From Rhizopus sp. PT2906 (taxonomy: Eukaryota; Mucoromycota; Mucoromycetes; Mucorales; Rhizopodaceae), in the NCBI GenBank assembly GCA_025529335.1, contig JAMYHX010000211.1, forward strand, positions 1-64,000: a DNA stretch of 64,000 bases, in the 5' to 3' direction. Numbering within the stretch: position 1 is the stretch's first letter; each line of letters begins with the position of its first letter. Positions 31,941 through 44,965 of this stretch are shown one piece after another. Below the pieces are notes generated by a model. It saw only the letters and a list, made by a program, of their open reading frames with translations, made no database searches and was not told where the DNA came from. The position numbers and the translations under genes are program-made.

Positions 31941-32976
31941 ATGATTGAAGAGGAGTACGATTATGAATCACTTGGTGGTAATACCACAATGACACAGAAT
32001 GCTATAGCAGGTGCTTTAGCAGGTATTGCAGAACATTGTGCAATGTATCCTGTGGACAGTATAAAAGTAAGTTTTATACATAAAAATTTTTTTGGTTTAG
32101 AAAGTAGCTTAATTATAAAAAGGAAAGGTTGACAGATCTATTTCAATAGACTAGAATGCAAGTGATTTCAACTTCTTCTTCTTCTTCTATACAAACCTCA
32201 GCTAAACTGATGAATCTCTGGAAAGGTGTGAATTCAGTCGTGCTTGGAGCAGGACCAGCTCATGCCTTACATTTCACCACATATGAGTTTTGTAAAGAGT
32301 ACTTTGGAGCCAATGCGACCAACGGTCACCATCCAATAGCGTCAGCAGCAGCAGGTGCCTGTGCAACGATAGCCCATGATGGTCTAATGACACCCTTTGA
32401 TGGTAAGAAATTAGAGTCAATAGGATATGGTCATTGATGAGTATAATAGTTGTCAAGCAACGTATGCAGCTAAAGGATTCAACTTACCGAACCATTCGAG
32501 AGTGTGCATCATCTGTGTATACCAAAGAAGGCTTCAAGGCATTTTATATTTCATTACCTACAACACTTGTCATGTCAGTTCCTTTTCAATCCATTCAGTT
32601 TGCAACCTACGAGTTTTTTAGAAAGATATTGAAATCAGAAGGACAACATTATGATCCAAAGACACATATTATCGCTGGTGCACTGGCAGGCGCAGTTGCA
32701 TCTTCACTGACAACACCTATGGATGTCGTAAAGACTCTATTACAAACAAGAGGCACAAGTCATGATCCTCGTATTCGAAATGTCACAGGATTTAGAGAAG
32801 CAACAGGAATAATCATGGAACGATATGGTCTCAAGGGATTCTTTAGAGGCTTTAAACCAAGAGTGCTGACACATATGCCAAGTACAGCCATTAGTTGGAG
32901 TGTTTATGAGTATATCAAATGGGTTATTCATGCTCAAGATGATAAAGATACTCAAGCTCATATTGTATCATTATAA
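31941..32976 (+). CDS. MRS4: Mitoferrin, mitochondrial iron carrier (MRS3/4 type)
   Basis: Three exons, with introns after PVDSIK and PFD. The three carrier signatures are PVDSIKTR, PFDVVKQR and PMDVVKTL, each at the end of an odd-numbered helix of a threefold repeat. GALAGIAEHCAMYPVDS, GPAHALHFTTYEFCKEYF, AHDGLMTPFD and GFFRGFKPRVLTHMPSTAIS are typical of mitoferrin rather than other carriers. It imports ferrous iron across the inner membrane for heme and Fe-S synthesis. The length is about 300 residues, as expected. A poly-Ser run sits in loop 1 (ISTSSSSSIQTS). It follows the orphan membrane gene by 144 bp on the same strand. Confidence 0.9.
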
Positions 32977-33173
32977 TATCATTAGATCCCCCCTTTTTTT
33001 TTCTCTTCATCCTTTCTTTGTGTACTTGTATTATGCAATTCTATACTTTTGTCATTATATTAAAAACGTATTCTTCATCTTTTTTTTTTTTATCAAAAGG
33101 GCATTTATTTATTTTGTGTGGACAGAAACTATATATAAACAAATGAATGAATAGAATAAAATAGACTATTTTT

Positions 33174-34301
33174 TTATATTTTTACCTTAAAGATACTCGA
33201 GAAGTCTAGAGTACCAAATTCATTATCTTTGGCCAACTTTTCATACATTTGAGATGCCATAGTGCCTAATGGAGGAGACACGTCACAATCCTTGGCTGCC
33301 TTCATGGCCAGTTTAAGATCCTTGGCCATGAGCTTATTACTGAATCCGCCCTGATAGTCTCTTGAGGCAGGTGCGGTAGGTATAACACCAGGATAAGGAT
33401 TGTATGTGTCTGAACTCCAGCATCTTCCTGTGGACGTATTGATGATAGAGGCCAACAAATGAGGATCCATACCCTTTTTTGTTCCTAGCAACATGGCCTC
33501 AGAGACACCCATCATGGAAATACCAAGCAACATGTTATTACATGCCTTGGCAATCTGTCCAGTTCCATTCGAACCACAATAGACGACATTCTTACCCATC
33601 CACTCCAGGGTAGGTTTGACCTTGGTAAAGCTTTCTATACTAGGGGCTCCGACCATGAACGTCAAGGTACCTGCTTCAGCACCCAACGTACCACCACTGA
33701 CCGGCGCGTCAAAGACGAGCGCTTGCTTTTCCCGCATTACCTTTTCTGCCAATGTCTTGGCAGCTTGACTGTCGATCGTACTTGAATCAATCAAGATATT
33801 TTCTTCATTGATATAGTCCATCATGGCCTCATACACGTTTTCTACGTGAGATGATTCGGGCAACATGGTGATGACCGTCGAAACCTGTTTGGCCATATCA
33901 GCGGGATCCTTGGCGACTTTGAGATGGGCATATTCTTTGGTTAAGCTTTGAATCGCTTTATCGTTCAAGTCATAGACATAAACTGGGCCTGTCGCTTTCA
34001 AAGCAAGATTCTTGGCCATACCTGACCCCTAATGTTGTTTATGATAAATATTGAATCTCTTTATTATGTATATATATACCATTTGACCCAAGCCAATGAG
34101 ACCAATCGCATTCTTTCTGTGGTTCTATCAATATCATTTAATGTTTATTTTTTTTTATTAGTGATGGGTTATGCTTACTATGTATAAAATATGTCAATAT
34201 TATGTCATTATTCGTTAAATCCCTTTTTTTTTACCTGCTGTTGACATGCTTCGAACATGTCGGAAGATGGTATTCGTTCTAGCAAGCCTGATGAACAACA
34301 T
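33174..34301 (-). CDS. 3-hydroxyisobutyrate dehydrogenase, mitochondrial
   Basis: Three exons. Exon 1 encodes a presequence (MLFIRLARTNTIFRHVR), the second a short piece with NAIGLIGLGQM, and the last the rest (GSGMAKNLALKATGPVYVYD). The Rossmann fingerprint GxGxMGxxM is thus split by an intron. Substrate-binding DAPVSGGTLGAEAGTLTFM and catalytic GSNGTGQIAKACNNMLLG (Lys and Asn) are present, and DYQGGFSNKLMAKDLKLA is the C-terminal helix motif. The enzyme oxidises 3-hydroxyisobutyrate to methylmalonate semialdehyde with NAD+ in valine breakdown. The reading frame 34215-34406 is only exon 1 plus upstream sequence. Confidence 0.92.
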
Positions 34302-34458
34302 GATTAAAAAAATATAAAGAAAAGAAAGGGAAAATGATAGCAAACATCGTGAGAGAGAAAGAGAGTGTAGTTCTGCATCATTTTCCCACGATGACTTGTA
34401 CGTCACATATAGCCAGACGTTCTTTTATGCATCTTTTCTCTTTTTTTTTTTTTTTCTT

Positions 34459-35135
34459 ATGTCTAATCAAAATTCAGATACTGAACAACAGGCAGCAAAG
34501 ATACTCAATACTTATGCAAAGGGGAAAAAAAAGGCATATGAATTAAGTGATGATGATCAACTTTTGTCGGAGAGTGACATTGAGGATATTGAACAAACTG
34601 TTCCTGAGGTAGGTTACACTGAAGGCATGCCCTTTTTTATTATTGACGAGATACACAAACAAACAGGAGCTTGAAATAAGATTGGAGAGAATGGCTAAAC
34701 AAAATATAAGATTGGTATCATCTGAAATGACAACTTATATGAAGAGTCATGACTTTAAAGGTACATTCTGAAAGAAATCTTAAGTTAACTGACATTTCTT
34801 TTATGCAGTCAAGGGTAGCACAGGCACGGTAAGGATATGCCTATAAACTATCGACAAAGTTTAACCTGTATATATATAAAGGAATATACAGTCACCATTG
34901 GACCCAAATTACATTGTACTTGCAGAGATCATAACGTGAGAGGAACTCATTGTAAGCATATCCTCTTCATTCTTTTGAAAGAACTCAAAGTGACTGATTT
35001 AAAGTCACCTGTGTATGAAACATTGACACCCTCTGACAAGGTAACCTATGCTTCTTTTTATTTTATGTTCATTCATCTTTTTTTTTTTTATAGGTGTTGA
35101 AGGACATATTCTCTCGTTATCATCCAACTAAATAA
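34459..35135 (+). CDS. SWIM zinc-finger protein
   Basis: Five small exons join in frame. The start MSNQNSDTEQQAAKILNTYA leads into an acidic helix (LSESDIEDIEQTVPE), a coiled segment (ELEIRLERMAKQNIRLV) and the SWIM domain: EYTVTIGPKLHCTCRDHNVR then GTHCKHILFILLKELKV. The C-x-C...C-x-H ligands are complete. The C-terminal SDKVLKDIFSRYHPTK follows. SWIM domains bind DNA or protein partners. In ZSWIM2/MEKK1-type proteins they accompany RING fingers, but no RING is found here. At about 150 residues this is a minimal SWIM protein. It is divergent from the dehydrogenase, with 157 bp between starts. Confidence 0.78.
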
Positions 35136-35188
35136 AATAAACTTTTTTTTTGTGACGCATTTTTACCCTTTTTTTTTCTTTTAATAAA

Positions 35189-35721
35189 ATGCCACAAAAA
35201 CAATTGACACCTCATCAAATATCTAAAGGATTATCCTATGTTCATAAAGAAGCTCCATTCTTGGCCAAATTAAAAGATAGAACTCAAGAAAAGGAAGAAG
35301 CAAAGAAGAAGTTTATGAATTATGAAGACGGACAGGACGACGATGACTATGACGAATTAGAAGGAGCTCAAGTTGTTGAACTTGATTCTAATGGAAAAGG
35401 CAAATGACCTATTTGTACAGTTGAAATACATAACTGACACGTATTTGTTATATATAAAAAGAAATACATAAAGACACGGGTGAAAATGAAGAAGAAAAAG
35501 AAGAAGAAAAGGAAGAGGAAAAGGAAGAAGAACAACCAGCAGTAGATGAAAATGGTCGATTACTGTTTCGTAAACAAACTAAAAAGACAGGAGATAGTAA
35601 ACGTAAATTGCAGTCCATCATTGATGAAGAAGCAGCAAAACTGGATCCAAAGAAAAAGAAAAAGAAGACTAAATCGAAACAAGCGACGTCTTTACTCTCT
35701 TTTGAAGAAAATGATGCTTAA
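35189..35721 (+). CDS. DUF4604 family nuclear protein (KIAA1143 homologue)
   Basis: Two exons. Exon 1 (MPQKQLTPHQISKGLSYVHK then EAPFLAKLKDRT) carries the family signature of a Tyr-Val before a PxFLxxxK motif. Exon 2 is Glu-rich, then ENGRLLFRKQTKK and the conserved end KATSLLSFEEND-like stretch (here ATSLLSFEENDA). The first frame hits a stop before any GT donor. The only join that restores the family pattern uses a GC donor (AAAG/GCAAAT at 35400) and the acceptor ending at 35473, a 74-nt GC-AG intron. DUF4604 proteins are small, disordered and of unknown function. It starts 53 bp after the SWIM gene. Confidence 0.8.
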
Positions 35722-35878
35722 ATTATGCTAATAAATTTGATTGGTTGGGAGAGAAAGAGAAGATCAAGAACTAAAGGGAAATCAACAACTATTTATGGTA
35801 ACCCATCCTTTCTTTCTTTCTTTTGCACTGCTTTTCTTTTTTTTCTTTTCTTTTTTTTTTTCTCTCTCACTCTACTTA

Positions 35879-37590
<1,712 letters not shown>

Positions 37591-37650
37591 TGTATAAAAA
37601 GTTCTTTTTTTTTTTTTGTTCATGTCTTTTTTTTTAATTTTTATTAAAAC

Positions 37651-38483
37651 ATGGCTTCAACTGACAAGAAGAACGATACGCCAAGAGAAGTAGACGGTCA
37701 TTTTTCCATGGTTCGGTAAAGTCTTTCTACTTTTTATAATTGTTCATAAGCTAACAATTCCCAAAAGCAACTTTTACTTGGCCGATGTCATCACCTTAAT
37801 GAACGGTATTTGTGGAGTTCAGTCTGTCTTGAGTTCTATGCGTTACTTAACTACCAACAATGTTCGAGATTTATACTTGTCTATGATCCTATTACCCTTT
37901 GCAATGTTCTTTGACTTTATGGACGGACGAGTTGCTCGTTGGAGAAACAACTCTTCTTTGCTTGGACAAGAACTTGATAGTTTAGCTGATTTGGTAAGTA
38001 GCTTTTTTTGATATTATATCCATTAAAACCCTATCCTAGATTTCCTTTGGTGTTGCTCCTGCTGCCTTGGCCTATGCAGGTAAGAAAAGAGAGATAAGAT
38101 AAAAAAAAAAAGAAAGTTGTGTGGACTGATATATATATATATATATATATACAGTTGGTATGCGCACCTATCTTGACACGGTCGCGTTAACTTACTTTAT
38201 CTGCTGCGGTATCGCTCGTCTTGCTCGCTACAATGCTACAGTAGCCCTGGCTCCAAAGGACGCCACAGGCAAGGTTCACCACTTTGAAGGAACTCCGATC
38301 CCGACTTCCTTAGCACTCGTGGCTTGGATTGCTTATTTTGTAAAGAATGGCCTGTATTTGGATGCCTTGCCTGGTTCTATTGTTGAAGTGGCTCAAGGAT
38401 GGGAACTGCATCCATTTGTGATGTCTTTTGTTGTTAGTGGAACACTCATGATCTCAAAAACCCTTCGTATTCCAAAGCCCTAA
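37651..38483 (+). CDS. CHO1: CDP-diacylglycerol-serine O-phosphatidyltransferase
   Basis: Four exons. [18 protein letters not shown] starts a hydrophilic N-terminus. [16 protein letters not shown] opens the CDP-alcohol phosphatidyltransferase domain, and the catalytic motif D-x2-DG-x2-AR-x8-G-x3-D-x3-D is complete in [11 protein letters not shown]...[10 protein letters not shown]. An intron follows directly, then [13 protein letters not shown] and [12 protein letters not shown], typical of PS synthase (PssA/Cho1). Several further helices complete the roughly 240-residue protein. It condenses serine with CDP-DAG to phosphatidylserine in the ER. The third intron contains a (TA)n run near 38131-38152. 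It follows the kinase gene by 60 bp. Confidence 0.92.
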
Positions 38484-38576
38484 AAAAAAAAGAGAAGCTT
38501 TGCTTCCTCTCCCCCCATTGTACATATATACCCCATACATACACAGTAATAAATGTCATGAGATGTGGATCTTTAT

Positions 38577-40461
38577 TTATGTCGTATTAACAGCAGGAGA
38601 ATAATTCTCGTGATGGTTTACTTGTTGATCTTGAGCGAGAATAAAGGAATGATCATCTTCGCCTTCCAAGCGAGGATCAGCTGTTGAGCTTTCAGGCTGT
38701 GGTTCTTGCTTACCCAACACAGGCTCATCCTGACCATTTTCTTCATGGACAGTGTCCAATGTGTTCTGCTGGGGTGGTCCTTCGATTGCCTGCTTTGGAG
38801 GCTCGGGCCAAGTGCTAGGAGGCAAAGGAGGAAGGTCACGCTGTCTGGACGTCGTACTGAATCCCGGTTGTTGATCGTATTCTAGCAACGGTGTGATTCT
38901 ATGCTGATTGGAAATACGTACAAGAGCATCAAACCACTCTTGGGCTTCACGAGGTTTACTAGCACGGAAGACGTAGTGGCCACCACCCAAACGTCTCCTC
39001 TCTTCATATATCTCAAAGCAAAGATCGTCGTCCTCTGAATTCTCGACAGAGGTGTTAGGGATAAAGAGCGTATAGGACGGATGAAGAGGATTCGTTTGGA
39101 AATGCTTTGGAGTTTTGTAACCATGCAAGAATCCGGCTAATAAAAAAAAATTGATCAGCTTCAATACAAGTGTATAACTTTTTTTTTTATATACCTGGCG
39201 TAAGAATATAAACACCTTCAGCCCAGGATCTGCTAATGCCTGATCTGAGACGAAGAGGTCCAATCTTGACAGCGCGTACGTACTTGCTGTCCTGCTGAGG
39301 ATACTCTACCGAGCTCTCTGTCTTGTAAGCAGCATTCTCCATCACCAGATGATACTGATGACGTCTGACGAACTCATCCCATTCAGTGTTTGGCTTTACC
39401 CGGTTAAATAGATCATTGACATGACCAATGAAATCCTTGTGCTCCATCTTGTGCTTCAGACGGTATTCCTGATACTTTTGAAGAATGTAACGGACATTTT
39501 CGATAATCTTGTATTCAAACACACCAGTTTCCTTTTGAAGGCTAAGGATATTATCATGCAATTCATTTTCATAGTCACAAAGTCCACGAATGGCATGAAT
39601 GACGCAAAGGTTGACCAAGAAAGGGTCAGTGTAGCGTTCGGCCTGATGCGGTGCCATCTGAACTTGTTCGATCGTCCGATCGAGTTCACGGATAAGTCTG
39701 TCGACCTCGACGCGACTCTTATAGATCTGAACACTTTTGAGATCCTTATCCTTTTGAATACCATAAACCATGGTCTTGATATCCGCCTTGATACCTCTTA
39801 AGGCTGGGATGACTGCACGAGTAAGATAGGTCGATGTCTCATGATGGAGCATACCATGCTGTATTGTATAGTCACGCAGGGCTGCCCAAACATCCTGAAT
39901 CCCACCCGACTCAAGAAACTGACCACTGGAGTGACGAAAGGGAACCTGAACGACCCTGCTGGCACGAATGAAGCTCTTGGACGTTTTGCTTTCAACCGAA
40001 GCCAAGTTTTTGAACAAATCAACCTAAACAGGATATTAAAATTTTACTATTATTATTATTTTACTTATTACCAAGTTTTTTAAGGCCGTCCGCCAAGTTT
40101 CTAATCGAGTTGTCAAGAGAACAACAGGGTCAATACCACTTTCCATACGAAACACATGGCGTTGAGATTTGGTCGGCTGACGGAGAGTTAAGCCTCGGCT
40201 AGGGGTGGCAGTAAACACAGGAGGAGGCTCAAGATCCGAGTCTAATTGAACTTTTGACTGACGATCGGTCCATGGCACGCCTTGTTTACCTGTTCTCACC
40301 AACTGTTGTCCATGACCGTCATTTTTCCAATCGTCGGAAGGGAGCGTCTTTTGGCCTGGCATCATTGGGGGCTCGGAAATTTGAGCGTTTGGCATGGTTT
40401 CTGCCTTGGGCAAATGAGGCAAGATAGAATTACGTTTCGTACTCTTCCTTCTAAAGTTCAT
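38577..40461 (-). CDS. SLM1: SLM1-like PH-domain protein, TORC2 effector
   Basis: Three exons, about 590 residues. N-terminal disordered region (MNFRRKSTKRNSILPHLPKA). An F-BAR-like helical domain follows (WRTALKNLVDLFKNLASVES, then ESGGIQDVWAALRDYTIQHG and YENELHDNILSLQKETGVFE). A PH domain begins at KYVRAVKIGPLRLRSG and ends near EAQEWFDALVRIS. A Pro/Glu-rich tail (LPPLPPSTWPEPP) closes the protein. This domain order is that of yeast Slm1/Slm2, which sit at eisosomes, bind PI(4,5)P2 and pass membrane stress to TORC2 and calcineurin. Yeast Slm1 carries a PxIxIT calcineurin site at its end; none is obvious here. It converges on CHO1 with 93 bp between stops. Confidence 0.88.
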
Positions 40462-40752
40462 TGTTGTTACAAAACAAAAAAAAAAAGAAGTAAACAATCA
40501 CAGCTTCATGCTTTATGCAAGTATTATTTGAAACAATAACCACATAAAGAGTGAAACCCTTACAGTAAAATAATAATAAGCACGGATTTGTATCATCATT
40601 GTTAACCCCCCCTAAAGAGAATTGACAACTTTTAAAAGTATCATTATCATTTCAACTAACAACAAAAAGCTATACATAAGATACAGATATTGTATAAATA
40701 TGAGGGTCTTTTTCTTTCTTTCTTTCTTTCATATTCCTCTTTATAAAGAAAA

Positions 40753-41812
40753 ATGACTATTGGATTCGACGAAGACCTTCCTAATGATGTTTATCATTAC
40801 AATGAAATGAGAAAGAACATGAACTGGCAAAAGACAGGCGTAGCCTCTTTATTGAAGCCAGCCCCTGTAACTCAACATTTGCCTTCGTTTGATGCTGAAG
40901 GAAAACCCTGCTTCAAACCTTATCGTGGATCTGGTAAATTAGAGGGCAAATATGCTTTAATTACTGGTAAGATGTATATCTCCTTTTTTTATACTCTTTT
41001 GCTAATATTAGTATCTCAGGTGCTGACAGTGGTATCGGAAGATCGATTGCTACTCTTTATGCTCTTGAAGGCGTCGCTGGTATCACGATTGTCTATCGAG
41101 ATGAAAGAGAAGATGAGGATGCCCTTTATACAAAGAATACGATTGAAGCCCAAACGAACTGTAAGATTCACTTGATTGCTCGTGACATTGGCTATGAAAA
41201 GAACTGTCAAGAGATCCTTGATTCTCACATGAAAACTTTTGGCCGCATTGATATTCTTGTCAACAATGCTGCTGAACAACACAAGGTCACACGTGTTGAA
41301 GATCTCAATTGTGATGTTGTCGAGAGAACTTTCCGCACGAATGGTAATAATAATAATAATAAAAAAAAAGGGAGACTTGTATATATTTGTTCTAATCTAT
41401 TTACTTAGTCTTTGGTCCTATCTTTATGACCAAACTTGTCTGTAACCATCTGAAGGCAGGTGGTGTTATTGTCAACACTGCTTCTATTGCTGCTTATCGT
41501 GGTATGGACGTCTTGGTTGATTATTCAGCTACAAAGGGAGCCATCGTCTCGTTCACTCGTGCCCTCTCTCAACAATTGGCGCCTCGTCGTATCCGAGTCA
41601 ATGCGGTTGCTCCTGGACCTGTTTGGACACCATTGATTCCCAACACGTTTAGTCAAGAAGAAATTCAAAACTTTGGTTCTTTCCCTCCTTTCAAGCGACC
41701 TGCTCAACCTTGTGAAGTTGCTGCCGCATTTGTCTTTTTAGCCTCCGATGACTCTTCCTTTATCACTGGTCAAGTTGTCCATCCTAATGGTGGTACTGTC
41801 ATCAACTCTTAA
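40753..41812 (+). CDS. Short-chain dehydrogenase/reductase
   Basis: Three exons, about 300 residues. An N-terminal extension (MTIGFDEDLPNDVYHYNEM) precedes LEGKYALITGADSGIGRSIA; the coenzyme GxxxGIG motif is split by an intron after LIT. LVNNAAEQH, catalytic Ser in IVNTASIAAYRG and the YSATKGAIVSFTRAL Tyr-x3-Lys are complete, as is VAPGPVWTPLIP. This layout, a roughly 50-residue extension plus a classical SDR core, is that of bacterial YhdF/YghA and fungal glucose/ribitol dehydrogenase-like proteins. The substrate cannot be read from the sequence. The second intron starts with a (TAA)n run. A CTTT repeat (40709-40730) directly precedes the start. Confidence 0.87.
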
Positions 41813-42207
41813 ACAATTTAGGGAAAAGGGAAACAATAAACGAACCCTTATTTTTTCCATTAAAATGGGCAAATAACCAGCTGTTGTGTGTGTATGTGTG
41901 TGTATATATATGTGTGTGTGTGTTATTATTATTATTATTATTTATTTTATTCTCCCTATTTTTTTATATTTTAATTCTCTCCTGAAAATAAGTTTACCTC
42001 GAAGGTTGTTGTTATTGTAACCCTCGTGTATGATTTAAAACAGGGGCTAAACTGGGGGAAAAAAAAAGATAGCAAAAGAGAGAAAGAGGTAGTAAAGAGA
42101 GAAAGATCCTTTTCTCTTTTTTTTCCCCCCTTTTTTCTCTTTCTCTTTATCTTTTCTTTTCTTTTTTTTTTTAATACTTTCCTTTCTTTTTTTCTATATA
42201 ATTTATA
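41813..42207. promoter_or_regulatory. Intergenic region with microsatellites and pyrimidine-rich leader
   Basis: Contains (TG)n/(TA)n at about 41884-41923, (TTA)n at about 41923-41943, and a long C/T-rich tract (42110-42195) up to the VTS1 start. Such tracts are common core-promoter elements of highly expressed fungal genes. A plus-strand ORF at 42026-42208 is low complexity. Confidence 0.45.
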
Positions 42208-43623
42208 ATGACCACTATGGAAGATAATTTATTTAACATATTTCCCAGACAAACAACCAATAATATCCCTCCTTCACCTTTTCGTTCCTTAACAGCATCT
42301 GATTTATTAAGTTTACCAAGTCAAAGAAGATATACCAACAATAATAACAATAGTTACTATTATAAGGGAAGAGCAGCATCTGACATCCTACAGTCTCAAC
42401 CAACTCGATTGAAATCTTATTCTCCTGAAGGTTAATTTTTTTTTTGCATGTTCCCTGTTCTTGTACAACTGACAACTTTTATAGCTGAAGCGATTGATCG
42501 ATGGTTTGAAAATATTCAACGCTATGAACAAATGCTTGAAGAAGTGGCTGCTGCCAGTTTGGATCAAGAATTTAAAGATGAGTTACACCATATCAATCAG
42601 TGGTTTCGATGTCGATCGGATGCAGAGAGAACTGCTGCCCTTTATACTGTCGTTCAAAATGCATCTCAAATTCAGATCCGATTCCTTATTACTGTCTTAC
42701 AGCAATTAGCAAATCAAAACCCTTATGGTAGTTCTGCTGGTCAGGAAAATGGTAAGCTTGGCAATTTTTATATACCACCTAACGCCTCTGTAGATGTGCC
42801 CCTGTTTAGTCATAGTCACTCGGTCATCGAAGACGAGTCTAGAAAAAGACAGTTTTATAAGCGACGCAACACGCCCATGTGTAACGTATCAGCCATAAGT
42901 GAACCAGATGATCTGGGTCGACGTAATCTATTATCCAAACCTTTGGGCCTTAGCCATCCTGGTCCCTTGTATGAAAAGGCGCTTGCTGCTCGAGCACAAC
43001 TACAAGCGACTATCAACTCATCTTCTTCTTCATCTGTCACGAATTCAACCATCTCCTCTTCCTCTTCCTCCTCGCTTCATAGTAAGCCCGATTTGTTTTC
43101 TCGTACCTCCCGACTTCGTGCCTCTTCTGACCTCACTCACAACTCCTTATTCTCAACACCCATCACCACCAGTGACTGGCCGTTTCCTCAAGATAAGTTG
43201 GACGAAAAGAATAATTGGACATTTGGCTCTTTATCAAAGAAGCCCATGACCACGCATAACCAAAAGAAGAAGGAGAATACGTGGACGATACACGAAGAGG
43301 AACAACAATCACCTTTGCTTGATTATGCGCTCGAGCAGGCTCATGCTAGGCTCAAGAATGATGCCTCGATCAGATTGAATGACCCTAGATGTTCTCCTAG
43401 TAGTACTTCTATTACTTCTTCTTCTTCATCATCATCAACAACAATAATACAAAAGCCATCTAGTATGAAAACTGTCAGTCAAGCAGTAGCAGATGAAGTT
43501 CAAAATGACGTCTCTAAGCAACAACAGCCTTTGACAGGTCTTGCCAGAAGACGTAAGCGATCTTCACAAGCTCGTGCATTAAAAGACAAGATTGCGGCAG
43601 AAACAGTTGACTTTGAATTGATG

Positions 43624-43674
<51 letters not shown>

Positions 43675-43974
43675 GCTAATATTCTGATATCGCCTTAAAT
43701 AGATGTCCAGGCTTGGCTAAGAAGCCTCAGATTACACAAGTATGGACATGCATTTATAGGAATGGATTGGAAGCAAGTCATACGCATGTCAGATCAAGAC
43801 ATGATCGATGCTGGCGTCAACACTCTCGGCGCAAGACGAAAGTTACTTAAAGTATTTGAAAATGTCCAGCATCACTGTAAAGAAAACGTAAGGGCAAAAT
43901 TTGGTTACACAATCTGTTACTAAAATAATATCCCTTTTTTTATTTTATTCTATTAATAGTTGATTGAATATTAA
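42208..43974 (+). CDS. VTS1: RNA-binding SAM-domain protein VTS1 (Smaug type)
   Basis: Four exons (42208-42434, about 42484-43627, 43703-43889, 43960-43974), about 520 residues. The N-terminal dimerisation region reads AEAIDRWFENIQRYEQMLEE then INQWFRCRSDAERTAALYTV. A long Ser-rich disordered middle (several Ser runs) follows. The C-terminal SAM domain is VQAWLRSLRLHKYGHAF...GVNTLGARRKLLKVFE with the RNA-hairpin-binding LGARRKL loop. Vts1 binds CNGG stem-loops and recruits Ccr4-Not to destroy mRNAs. The intron before the SAM exon opens with 42 consecutive A (43630-43671); if retained it encodes poly-Lys then a stop. The last exon is only five codons (LIEY). Confidence 0.9.
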
Positions 43975-44048
43975 ATTTAAATAATTTCTCTTCTTTTTTT
44001 TTATATTTTTTTTATCTATTTTCTTTCTCTCTTAATTAAAAAAAAAAC

Positions 44049-44892
44049 ATGTTGGTTAAAACAATTGCCTTGTTCTTGACTTTGACTAGTGCAGCACTTG
44101 CTTGTGAAATGGACTGTAGACGTGGTGTGTCTGGAGACTTTGCTGATGTTTATAAACCCATCATTGACATGAGTGTCAACAGATTACAAACCCAATTGAC
44201 TTCTTCTATTCCAAAAGTCAGTGTACCTTCCAAGATTACAACTCATGTGTCCAATGAAGAACTTGTGGACGACATACGAGCGAGCATCAAGTCAACTCTT
44301 GAACAATTTGCTAATACAGAATTATCTAAGCCCAGATTGGCTGAAGGATTTTATCAAGTTATCTTTAACGAAGAAAACCCTTATAAAGGTGACTGTAATA
44401 ACCCAAAGAGATTGACTAGAAAGATGCCACCCAAGGGCGAAAGCTGGACTTTGGAAGAATGTAAGTCTTTTTTTTATTACATGGGACGCAGGAGAAGTAA
44501 CACTGCTTCTGATAGGTGAAAAGATGGATTATCGTTGTGGCAACCCACCCTCTATTTGTCACTTTTTGGATGATGTAAAGGAACGTTGTATCGGTCGTAT
44601 ACGTAGACAGGTTGGTGAATATGCTTCCTTTGATAACGGTGTGCTCGTCAAAAACTTGGCCAAAGATACTCGTAGATCGATTCATCGTACATTGGCCAAG
44701 CATGGTGTAGGCCAATTAAGTGAAGATAAGGCAGTGAGTACCTATGTTACCAAAGTGGTTGCTTCTATTGTTGGTACATTAGATCAATGGATCGAAAAGG
44801 ATGTTGGTCAATTATGTGAAGGCCCTGATCAAGAAGAGATCTGTAATAGCTGGAACGATGATATCAAAAAGAAGATCTTGGTGTGGCCTTAA
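44049..44892 (+). CDS. Predicted secreted cysteine-containing protein
   Basis: Two exons (44049-44460 and about 44519-44892), about 260 residues. The N-terminus MLVKTIALFLTLTSAALA is a clear signal peptide with cleavage expected before CEMDCRRG. Cys are spaced along the mature part (CEMDC, KGDCNNP, EEC/EKMDYRC, SICHFL, ERCIGR, QLCEGP, EEICNSW), an even number that could form disulfides. There is no transmembrane anchor or GPI signal. I do not recognise the family; it resembles conserved secreted proteins of Mucoromycota without assigned function. The T/GT codon split across the intron yields another Cys. Translation through the intron gives a false stop at 44519. Confidence 0.7.
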
Positions 44893-44965
44893 ATAAAGTT
44901 AATATTGAGGGGGAGCCTAAATATACTCAAATTTTTTTTTTCTTTTCTTCCCCCCTTTCCTAGTA

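Noticed and set aside
43628..43698. VTS1 ending in poly-Lys as the main product
   Set aside because: Splicing the 75-nt intron gives a complete SAM domain; the poly-Lys frame is intron retention only.
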